Shown one piece after another: positions 27,199-34,626 of a stretch of DNA of 34,626 bases (positions are counted from its first letter, which is position 1; each line of letters begins with the position of its first letter). The notes below the pieces were generated by a model. The model did no database searches, had not been told where the DNA came from, and saw only the letters and a program-made list of their open reading frames with translations. Position numbers and translations under genes: made by a program. This DNA is from Nitrososphaera sp. Lineage in GTDB: Archaea; Thermoproteota; Nitrososphaeria; Nitrososphaerales; Nitrososphaeraceae. Location: assembly GCA_025449675.1 (NCBI GenBank), contig JANWIX010000064.1, positions 1 through 34,626 of the forward strand, given 5' to 3'.

Positions 27199-27365
27199 CC
27201 CGCGGTAGCTCAGCCTGGTAGAGCTTTCGGCTGTAGATGTCGGCTTTGTCTCATTAGCTGACCACGTGAAACGGCCTATCGGGCGTACAACTTGCAGTAA
27301 CCGAAGAGTCGCAGGCTCAAACAAAATTGGCAAAAGCCAATTTGGAGCAAATCCTGCCCGCGGGA
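27199..27365 (+). tRNA. tRNA-Tyr (anticodon GTA) with two introns (27237-27299 and 27321-27350)
   Basis: Acceptor CCCGCGG(27199-27205)/CCGCGGG(27358-27364), D-arm GCTC..GAGC, anticodon stem TTCGG/CCGAA, loop CTGTAGA after removal of intron 1, T-stem GCAGG/CCTGC with loop CTCAAAT after removal of intron 2; spliced length 74 nt; C1:G72 and A73 as in archaeal tRNA-Tyr. Confidence 0.93.
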
Positions 27366-27405
27366 TACATAATTAGATATTACCTTAAAACCGCAGAATT
27401 TCTCG

Positions 27406-28797
27406 ATGCAAAAGATTGAAACTATAAACCCATCAACAGGTAAGGTCATCGCAGCTTACGAAGGCGAGAGTCCGGAGATAGTCAGCAGGAAAGTAAAGGC
27501 TGCCCGCAACGCTTTTCCCGGCTGGAAAAAGCGGGACCTGTCAGAGCGCGCCGAGTATATTCGCAAACTCGGTCGGGTCATGAGAAAGAACAGGGAGGAC
27601 TATGCAAGGATTGTAACGGAAGAAATGGGCAAGCCGGTCAGGCAGTCGCTTGCCGAGATCGAAAAATGCGCCTGGGTCTGCGACTATTACGCGGATCATG
27701 CTGAAGTATTCCTGCGCGACGAATTGATACCCACAGAATTCCGGAAGAGCTTTGTTTCCTTTGAACCCCTCGGAGTTATCGCAAGCATAATGCCCTGGAA
27801 CTTTCCGTTCTGGCAGGTGATGAGGTTTGCGGTGCCCGCGCTCACAGCCGGAAACGTCGGGGTACTAAAGCATTCCAGCGTATGCCTTGGGAGTGCACTG
27901 AAACTTCAAGAGGCGTTCACTGACGCGGGTTTTCCGGAAAATGTTTTTCAGACAGTCATCGGCGACTACAGGGCTGGCGAGGCGCTAGTCCAGGCGGACA
28001 TTGACGCGGTGTCGGTGACCGGCAGCATCAACACAGGCAGGCGGGTCGCGGAACTCGCTTCCCAGGGCCTCAAAAAGTTCGTACTGGAACTTGGAGGCAG
28101 CGATCCTTTCGTGGTGCTGGAGGACGCCGATCTCAACCAGACGGCGTTCATGGCGACCCAATCTAGGCTGCTCAACACCGGCCAGAGCTGCATAGCTGCA
28201 AAGCGCTTTATCGTGGTCAAAGAAGTCGCCGACAGGTTCACGAAACTCTTTGTAGAGAACACCAAAGCCGAGGTTGTCGGTGATCCACTCGATCCCAAGA
28301 CCACGGTCGGACCCCTGGTGCGGGAGAGCCAGAGGCATGCCCTTGCAAAACAGGTAAACGACGCAAGGGACAAGGGCGGCAAAATTCTGATCGGCGGCAA
28401 GCCACTGAATGGAGACGGGTTCTTTTACGAGCCCACGATAATTTCTGACGTCAGTCACGAAATGGATGTGGTAAGAGAGGAAGTGTTCGGCCCAGCCGCG
28501 CCGATAATCGTGGTGAACAGCGCGGAGGAGGCGATAAGAGAAGCGAACAATTCAGAATTTGGTCTTGGTGCAAGCATCTGGACAAACAACCTTGAGCGCG
28601 GAATCGAGCTTGCAAGGCAGGTCGAAAGCGGCATAGTGTCTGTGAATGAAATGGTAAGGTCTGACCCGCGACTTCCATTCGGCGGCATAAAAAAATCAGG
28701 CATCGGCAGAGAGCTTTCAGAGTTCGGGATAAAAGAGTTTGTGAACATAAAGTCTATCGTCGTAAAGGACATCACAAGCAAGCTGCTTGTCGAATAG
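27406..28797 (+). CDS. NAD(P)-dependent aldehyde dehydrogenase, succinate-semialdehyde dehydrogenase-like
   Basis: 463 aa; PWNFPFWQVMRFAVPALTAGN, LELGGSDPF, NTGQSCIAAKR catalytic Cys. Confidence 0.92.
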   Translation: MQKIETINPSTGKVIAAYEGESPEIVSRKVKAARNAFPGWKKRDLSERAEYIRKLGRVMRKNREDYARIVTEEMGKPVRQSLAEIEKCAWVCDYYADHAEVFLRDELIPTEFRKSFVSFEPLGVIASIMPWNFPFWQVMRFAVPALTAGNVGVLKHSSVCLGSALKLQEAFTDAGFPENVFQTVIGDYRAGEALVQADIDAVSVTGSINTGRRVAELASQGLKKFVLELGGSDPFVVLEDADLNQTAFMATQSRLLNTGQSCIAAKRFIVVKEVADRFTKLFVENTKAEVVGDPLDPKTTVGPLVRESQRHALAKQVNDARDKGGKILIGGKPLNGDGFFYEPTIISDVSHEMDVVREEVFGPAAPIIVVNSAEEAIREANNSEFGLGASIWTNNLERGIELARQVESGIVSVNEMVRSDPRLPFGGIKKSGIGRELSEFGIKEFVNIKSIVVKDITSKLLVE

Positions 28798-28807
28798 ACG
28801 TCACATG

Positions 28808-28846
28808 GACGCTTGCATGCGTCTGATCATGCAATCAGGTTGCATG
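28808..28846. repeat. Two tandem inverted repeats after the aldehyde dehydrogenase
   Basis: GACGC-TTGCAT-GCGTC (28808-28823) and CATGCAA-TCAGG-TTGCATG (28828-28846). Confidence 0.6.
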
Positions 28847-29002
28847 GCTCTACCGGCCTGCGAGGAAGCATTTCGTTCGCCATGAGGAGGTTATCGACCT
28901 ACATGAGAAGTTGGCGCGATCGATGAGATAATGCGCGCGGCAAGTATGTCAGTGGAGCGACACGCGAGCCTGTTAATAATAAATCTGCGGAAACGCGTTT
29001 TA

Positions 29003-29344
29003 ATGGAGCAGCGGGTTTTTGAAAATAAAGTTGAAGCCTACAGGGATGTAAGAAGGAGGTTCTACGATGCTGGAGACGCAGTCTTTGGCCCCGGGGTCCT
29101 CAGCATGATGGAATATTATTTCATGAAGAAAAGAGGATGTAATCCATTTGCGATGCTGCTCTCAGAACCAAGAATGGTGTATGACGAATGGGTGAATATG
29201 TTCAAGGGCGAGGATATTGTGGAAAAGCTGATAGAGAAAGCTGCCGGCCAATGCTACATCACTCTGCTTGAACACATCAAGAAAAATGACGGCTTGAGGG
29301 TGCGGAACATGCTACTGGGCTTATCTCGCGCGACAGTTGCGTAG
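29003..29344 (+). CDS. Hypothetical protein
   Basis: Internal Met of ORF 28931..29344 gives MEQRVFENKVEAYRDVRRRFYDAGDAVFGPGVLSMMEYYFMKKRG...; coding-like. Confidence 0.65.
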   Translation: MEQRVFENKVEAYRDVRRRFYDAGDAVFGPGVLSMMEYYFMKKRGCNPFAMLLSEPRMVYDEWVNMFKGEDIVEKLIEKAAGQCYITLLEHIKKNDGLRVRNMLLGLSRATVA

Positions 29345-29355
29345 CAGATCGACTG

Positions 29356-30408
29356 CTATGGGTTTATCACTGCCCTTCCTATTATCTTGCCAGCCTTGAG
29401 TTCTTCCAGAGCGCCGTTGGCTTGCTCCAGAGTGAATTTGCGCGAGACGACGGACTGTATCTTGTTCATTTTCGCAAGCGCAACCAGTTCGACAAGGTCG
29501 GCAAACTTGCCCGTGTAGGCTCCAGTGAGAGTAAAGGCCCTGAGCGGAACGAGTGGCAGGTTCAAGTCGAGCGATCCGCCGAAAAGCCCCACCATGACTA
29601 GCTTGCCTCTTTTTCGTAGCATGTTGAGTGAGTTTGGTGCCGTTTTTTGGTTGTTTACAAAATCAATCACAGCCTCGGCTCCCTGGCCTGCTGTAATTCT
29701 CTTGACTCCGTCAACCGAGCTTTCGGCGGCTGAATTAATCAGCTCGTCCGCTCCAAGCCTTTTTGCTTCTGCAAGTTTCTTTTCGTCGATATCGACGATC
29801 GCAACTTTGGCATTGGTTATCGCTTTGGCAAGCTGCACGGCCATTAGACCAAGGCCGCCCGCGCCAACGATTACAAGGGTATCTCCGGCCACCGAACCGG
29901 CTTTCTTGACAGCCGTGTATGCGGTAAGGCCCGAGCATGCAAGGGATGCGGCAGCGTTCAGATCCAGGCCGCCTACCTTGACAATATACTTGTAGCTGGG
30001 CACAAGCACGAGCTCTGAATATCCACCATCCTGGTATACTCCTAATGTCCTAGGAGTGTCGCAAAGATTTTCTTCACCTACTCTGCAGGCAGGGCAGAGG
30101 CCCTCTCCTATCCACGGATAAACAAGCACCTTGTCGCCCTTTTGATAGCCAATAACGGAATCACCCACCTCCTCGATGGAGCCGGCTATTTCGTGCCCTG
30201 GCGTCAGCGGAAAGCGCACGCCCCTGTCTTCAACTTTCATGAATACTCCCTGCGGCCCGGCATAGCCCCCTTCCCACAGGTGCAGATCACTATGACATAC
30301 CCCAGCACTTTCAACTCTTACAAGAACCTGATCATTTTTTGGCTTTGGAGTGCCGACCTCTTTTAGCTCCAGAGGCTCTTTGGTCTTCATAATCCGGACC
30401 GCTTTCAT
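29356..30408 (-). CDS. Zinc-dependent alcohol dehydrogenase (MDR family, Sulfolobus-type)
   Basis: From MKAVRIMKTKEPLELKEV; AGVCHSDLHLWEGG, GHEIAGSIEEVG, CPACRVGEENLCD, GAGGLGLMAVQ. Confidence 0.93.
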   Translation of the reverse strand: MKAVRIMKTKEPLELKEVGTPKPKNDQVLVRVESAGVCHSDLHLWEGGYAGPQGVFMKVEDRGVRFPLTPGHEIAGSIEEVGDSVIGYQKGDKVLVYPWIGEGLCPACRVGEENLCDTPRTLGVYQDGGYSELVLVPSYKYIVKVGGLDLNAAASLACSGLTAYTAVKKAGSVAGDTLVIVGAGGLGLMAVQLAKAITNAKVAIVDIDEKKLAEAKRLGADELINSAAESSVDGVKRITAGQGAEAVIDFVNNQKTAPNSLNMLRKRGKLVMVGLFGGSLDLNLPLVPLRAFTLTGAYTGKFADLVELVALAKMNKIQSVVSRKFTLEQANGALEELKAGKIIGRAVINP

Positions 30409-30571
30409 GTTTGGGAGTAGTAGTTCATGTGCTATTAATAGATACCAGTTTGGTTGAAGCGTGATATCCATAGGCTCCGAATCATCAGCGGTCTGATAAA
30501 AGTCCGGGCTTCAGGAAATTTTTTTCCTAAAGTTTAGCTATCAAAACGCAAAAGAAATGCTCGTTGAAGCA

Positions 30572-30997
30572 TCAAGGGATGCCATGCCGTGAATGCGATC
30601 TTGATTGCCGACGGTAGTAATGATGAGTCACTCCCTTTTTCACTGCCTTGGCAGCATGCTTTGTGTATCTAGTCGCTGCATGGCCGATCATCTTGTTGGA
30701 TACAATGATGGTGTTCATCATTGTAGATGCCGCTCCCTGCACGACCTTTTCTGCATACATATCCTGCGCCATAAAGATCAACGCGCTTATCCTTCCAAAG
30801 AATACTATCCCTACTTTTAGCACAAAGAACTTTTTTGCGCTCAAGGCGATCGCGACAACCTTTTGAGGCTTTTTTGGTCGCCGCTGACCAATTGTGCCAG
30901 CTATTGTGACCTGCGCATTCTCAACTGCCATCATTAGCCTTATGGCCACCATGCTAAATGCCAGACCTATGACCTCTACTACTCCATTTCCAGCCAT
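30572..30997 (-). CDS. Hypothetical protein
   Basis: 141 aa ORF with hydrophobic segments and a basic C-terminus; no family recognised. Confidence 0.5.
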   Translation of the reverse strand: MAGNGVVEVIGLAFSMVAIRLMMAVENAQVTIAGTIGQRRPKKPQKVVAIALSAKKFFVLKVGIVFFGRISALIFMAQDMYAEKVVQGAASTMMNTIIVSNKMIGHAATRYTKHAAKAVKKGVTHHYYRRQSRSHSRHGIP

Positions 30998-31176
30998 GAG
31001 AGGTTTCTCCTAACTTGTCGCATACGGCTTCCTTATCGACGAAATTGAAATCCACGATATAACGTCCGTAGCTAAAATAATTAGATCTTGATTTCACCAA
31101 ATGTTAGCTTTGGTAGGATCAGTTTGGTGGGATCTGGCAGACACGCTCTCATCCAAGTGCTGAAGCTAGGTCTGTT

Positions 31177-31632
31177 CTATGCTGAAGCCTTGCTGGGCTC
31201 GGCTCTTCCAAAGAAGGCTTTGACATTGGGAGTATGCAGATAGTAGACCATTATTCCGGCTACAATGATACCGAGCACGGTTGAGACAACGTCAGGCCTT
31301 ATGAGAGCCTCTGCGCCCACCCATGCAACGCTTATCAAAAGTCCCACGACTGCCCAGGGCCAGGCCCACCTCAGCCCTCTTAGCATACCGTAGGCGATTA
31401 CTATCGAGGCGACGCCTGCCGCTGCCACATGTCCCCGATAAACGTAGGCAAACTCTGCCGGCAGTACCGCCAAAATCGGCTCGATTTCTACAATAGCAAA
31501 GACTGCGGCAACCAGTTCCATTATCCCCCCGAGAGCCGCAAGAACAGCAATTATGGTCACGCCGAATGGCCTATCTTTTTGTCCTTGTACTGAGACCACG
31601 AACTTATCCTCTCTATTTGAGCGGCGAACCAC
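31177..31632 (-). CDS. Small multi-pass membrane protein
   Basis: 151 aa; about four hydrophobic segments (GVTIIAVLAALGGIMELVAAVFAI, GVASIVIAYGML, WAVVGLLISVAWVGAEAL, VLGIIVAGIMVYYL). Confidence 0.75.
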   Translation of the reverse strand: MVRRSNREDKFVVSVQGQKDRPFGVTIIAVLAALGGIMELVAAVFAIVEIEPILAVLPAEFAYVYRGHVAAAGVASIVIAYGMLRGLRWAWPWAVVGLLISVAWVGAEALIRPDVVSTVLGIIVAGIMVYYLHTPNVKAFFGRAEPSKASA

Positions 31633-31964
31633 CTAAAACAGTTCGTCAGTATTTTTTGCTACAGGTATCCCTCGGAGTGTCGAAGAACGCACGTCTCAAG
31701 AGAGCTTCACAAACGTCCTGAGCAGACCACAAATGGCGAGGCTTGTGATGCCGCTGACTTTGGCGGATCGGAGCCGGAGCTGGACCTTGACAACGCGGCA
31801 GCAAATTCTGCGCATGTGCCAAGACGGGAAGGGTGATTGGCTTGTTGAGCTGGAACCAAAATATCGCCAATCGAGGACTAGATGCAGAGCAGCTTCCTCA
31901 ATTTTCAGAGCATCTGTCAGATCGTTATCAACATACGCACTATTAGTTAAATAAATGCCAAGAG

Positions 31965-33020
31965 TTGCGTACCCCGAATGGCGAGTACGCTCAGTTATAC
32001 ACACGTTCGGAAACATTTTGTGTATTCTATGTAGACATGGTAAGTTCAACCCACAACATGGCAAATCTAAGAGACTCGGAATACGCTGCCTACTACAAGG
32101 CCTTCTATGATGTCCTGGCTTCGATCGCAAGGAACTTTGACGGAAAGGTAATAAAGTATGTCGGGGACGCGCTGTTAATTTATTTTCCCGCAACTTCAAA
32201 TCCCGCTGACAAGACCGCCTTCAAGCGGTTGCTTGACTGTGGGATGGCAATGATCGGAATCAGATGTAGCATTAACAATGCGTTGCACGCAGAAAAACTG
32301 CCATCAATGTCTTACAGAATCAGCGCTGACTATGGCAAAATGGAATACCTGGAAACCGGAACGTTTCAGGTGCCTGACTGGATAAGTCCTTCGATGAACA
32401 TGGTTACAAAGATAAATCGTGTTGCGCCGGAGAACTCGATGGTTGTAGGCGGAGATCTGCATCAGCTTCTCTCGAGGTTTTGCTTTAAAGAATACACTTT
32501 CAACCTCGCAGATGAACTTGATATTGGCATCAAACAGAAATATCCTGTTTACTCGGTCGCGTGCGCAGAGAGGAATGTACCTGATTTAAGCGAGAAAGTA
32601 CTGCCTTCGATCCGTGTTTCTGGGCGTGGAACGGACGATTCGCTTCATAATATTGTCATAGTCGATGATGAAGAGGACGTGCTTTTGACATGCAGTGAAT
32701 ACCTGTCAGACCACAGGGTCAATGTGGAGACCTTTTCAGATCCCCGACATCTGCTTGGACGGATGGCGATTGTGGGTCCTTCTTACTATGATCTGGCGAT
32801 CCTTGACCTGAGAATGCCAATAATGAACGGCCTTCGGGTGCATCAGTTTCTTGATGCCCTGAAGCCGGGTATCGATACTCTTTTCATTACCGCTCTCGCC
32901 GATGCAGATGAACTTCTTTGCTTACTTCGAGGATTTAGCAAGTCCGACATATTGAAAAAGCCGGTCGGCCGAGAGAACTTCTTAGCCGCGGTGAACAAGA
33001 AAATCAAGCTCCATGCCTGA
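31965..33020 (+). CDS. Class III nucleotide cyclase-like domain fused to a C-terminal receiver domain
   Basis: FYVDMVSSTHN (metal Asp) and VIKYVGDALLIYF (GD motif); C-terminal IVIVDDEEDVLL, LAILDLRMPIMNGL, FITALA, ILKKP = complete REC signature. Confidence 0.85.
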   Translation: MRTPNGEYAQLYTRSETFCVFYVDMVSSTHNMANLRDSEYAAYYKAFYDVLASIARNFDGKVIKYVGDALLIYFPATSNPADKTAFKRLLDCGMAMIGIRCSINNALHAEKLPSMSYRISADYGKMEYLETGTFQVPDWISPSMNMVTKINRVAPENSMVVGGDLHQLLSRFCFKEYTFNLADELDIGIKQKYPVYSVACAERNVPDLSEKVLPSIRVSGRGTDDSLHNIVIVDDEEDVLLTCSEYLSDHRVNVETFSDPRHLLGRMAIVGPSYYDLAILDLRMPIMNGLRVHQFLDALKPGIDTLFITALADADELLCLLRGFSKSDILKKPVGRENFLAAVNKKIKLHA

Positions 33021-33083
33021 TCAATACCGGGCACACCGATCCCGTGCGTCTGGAATGCAGCCCAATGAGGAAGTATCGTGTCC

Positions 33084-33665
33084 TCATATCGGCAGCTCGT
33101 ACCCCACAATGCACAATTGCTCAGGCTTTACTCCTTCAGAAACAGCCGCGTTAATCCATTCCAATTCATTTTCATTTGGAGAGTCGCCTTTCCCTTTGTA
33201 TTCTATGAACATCAGGACATCACCCTCGTCTTTCCAGGCAAGAACATCAAAGAATCCGGACAACCCCCCATTCTTTTCCTTGATTGCTTGGAACTTTGCT
33301 GAAACTTTTGGGGGCAGTGGTGGCGCTACTCCGGTTGGAGGCATACCCGACCAGAGGACATCTTTGCGCCCATGACTATGAAACGAATCCACCCAGACTC
33401 CCCTCCATTGATCCCTCTCAAGATACCTCAATATTGCCAGCTCGCCAAATAGAATTGCGCCTTTTTCAGTGGACACAACCGGCTTGCTCAGATAAGTATC
33501 ATCATCCAGTATTTCCAGCACCCCAGATTTCTTGATCTGATGAAGGCTCGCACAAGGAAAATGGATCTTCAAGGCTTCAATACGTATTTCGCTAGTGTCT
33601 GTTTGTCGAGCCACAAGTCTTTTCTCAAATGCAAGTTTGCGCAGCTTTTCCATCCAAAGTAGCAC
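33084..33665 (-). CDS. Putative VRR-NUC/PD-(D/E)XK nuclease-like protein
   Basis: 193 aa; GFFDVLAWKDEGDVLMFIEYKGKGDSPNENELEWINAAVSEGVKPEQLCIVGYE resembles PD...ExK-GxGD-x-x-x-E/QxxW of VRR-NUC domains. Confidence 0.6.
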   Translation of the reverse strand: MLLWMEKLRKLAFEKRLVARQTDTSEIRIEALKIHFPCASLHQIKKSGVLEILDDDTYLSKPVVSTEKGAILFGELAILRYLERDQWRGVWVDSFHSHGRKDVLWSGMPPTGVAPPLPPKVSAKFQAIKEKNGGLSGFFDVLAWKDEGDVLMFIEYKGKGDSPNENELEWINAAVSEGVKPEQLCIVGYELPI

Positions 33666-33872
33666 CAGATTACTCTAACTAAACCCTTTCTAAAACATGG
33701 CAGACGATTGTTCTCAGGAAAGGGCTCGTACTATGATGAGTTAGAATCCGCATTGGTCTGATGCTTGGCGATAGTGTGGCAAAAATGCTAATCGCAAAAA
33801 AATGAAGAGGGAGAGGCGTTCTAATCACGGCGCCTTGAACGACAGGGCTTGGGCAGGAAGCCAGAAAAACTG

Positions 33873-34061
33873 CTACTTCTTGCTCGCCTGTTTCAATATG
33901 CGCTTGAACAATTCCAGGTCGTACTCAACATTGTCTATGTTTTGTGAACTTATGGTTAGTTCGGGCAGCCATAGTACTAGTCCGTTCTGTTCGTCAAGCC
34001 CAATGCGAGAGACCTTCATGGTTTTCACTTCACCCATTATTCCCACCTCCCGTTCTGTCAA
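33873..34061 (-). CDS. Small hypothetical protein
   Basis: 62 aa; MGEVKTMKVSRIGLDEQNGLVLWLPELTISSQNIDNVEYDLELFKRILKQASKK; coding-like. Confidence 0.45.
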   Translation of the reverse strand: MTEREVGIMGEVKTMKVSRIGLDEQNGLVLWLPELTISSQNIDNVEYDLELFKRILKQASKK

Positions 34062-34420
34062 TGTGCATCAAAGAGTGTTGACTCCTCAAGTTGTGTTCAG
34101 TATGAACTTCTGCGGAGAACTTTTGGGGGATTCGTATGAACTTGTTACCGAAACAACATTTTGATTTTGCTTTGTTCACGCGATCCAAATTATCCCAATC
34201 TCCACGAAGTATCAACCTCTTCGCCTGACGTTAGTTTAAACTTTATGTATTTTGCTCTCAGTTAACGGCATTGTTCAGAATTGCAGGTGGACTTGAGAAT
34301 GAGCAGCTGATCGGATTCACAAGAAATGTTTCTCTCAAGACACATCCTCGGTTCGTGCATCTCAAAGTGGCAGAACCTATCGCGCAGAATCAGATGATGT
34401 TTTGAATTCTGTGAAATCGC

Positions 34421-34621
34421 TCATCCCTCAATTGGCATATCTGAATCGCGTACTTCAAGCATCAGCGTAGGTAGTACTTCTGCAATTCCACGTGCCGACG
34501 AATCTATTATTGCATCATATTCATCTGGAAGGGAGTCTCGGTCCTTATAGTATTTGTAAAGAGTCTGATCCGCGGCACAAACCCGAGCGTAAAACGGGGG
34601 TATACTATTTTTACTGTGGCT
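34421..34621 (-). pseudogene. Start-less coding-like ORF fragment at the window edge
   Basis: Frame reads SHSKNSIPPFYARVCAADQTLYKYYKDRDSLPDEYDAIIDSSARGIAEVLPTLMLEVRDSDMPIEG* but is preceded by TAG (34622-34624) with no nearby ATG/GTG/TTG. Confidence 0.3.
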
Positions 34622-34626
34622 CTATA

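Noticed and set aside
26752-27333. 193-aa minus-strand ORF covering the hemB 3' end and the tRNA-Tyr
   Set aside because: Antisense to hemB and the tRNA; no family resemblance.
31696-32199. 167-aa minus-strand ORF overlapping the cyclase-REC N-terminus
   Set aside because: Overlaps the supported cyclase domain; its C-terminal part (TDALKIEEAALHLVLDWRYFGSS) is somewhat coding-like and could be a remnant, but evidence is too weak.
33802-34164. 120-aa plus-strand ORF
   Set aside because: Mostly antisense to the more protein-like 62-aa ORF at 33873-34061.
1-34626. CRISPR array, transposase, integrase or rRNA genes
   Set aside because: No direct-repeat array, transposase/integrase motif or rRNA-like sequence was seen on reading the window and ORF track.

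Overview
The window is a gene-dense archaeal chromosome segment that looks thaumarchaeal (Nitrososphaera-like) from gene content and protein style; this is an inference, no database was searched. Recognisable genes: aEF-2, a two-CBS protein with a C-terminal zinc finger, dodecin, a futalosine menaquinone cluster (mqnD, mqnE, mqnC) plus a UbiD-family decarboxylase, an HxlR regulator divergent from a DsrE-like protein, rps24e-rps27ae, a minus-strand run dph6-srp54-pus10-metallopeptidase-(nucleotidyltransferase/kinase-like fusion), a peptide-type ABC transporter whose binding protein carries a CFI-box-like C-terminus, aIF-5A, CorA, a family 2 glycosyltransferase, hemB, an aldehyde dehydrogenase, a zinc alcohol dehydrogenase, a cyclase-receiver fusion and a VRR-NUC-like nuclease candidate. 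The clearest non-ORF discovery is a tRNA-Tyr(GTA) gene at 27199-27365 that reads as a functional 74-nt tRNA only if two introns are removed: a canonical 63-nt intron at 37/38 and a 30-nt intron inside the T-loop. Other signals worth follow-up: an NTase/kinase-like fusion with an Asp-to-Asn change in the predicted catalytic loop, an 18-codon upstream ORF abutting dodecin, several non-ATG starts placed about 27-31 bp from TATA boxes, and a large extracytoplasmic insertion in the DppC-type permease. I did not see a CRISPR array, an rRNA gene or a clear mobile element.
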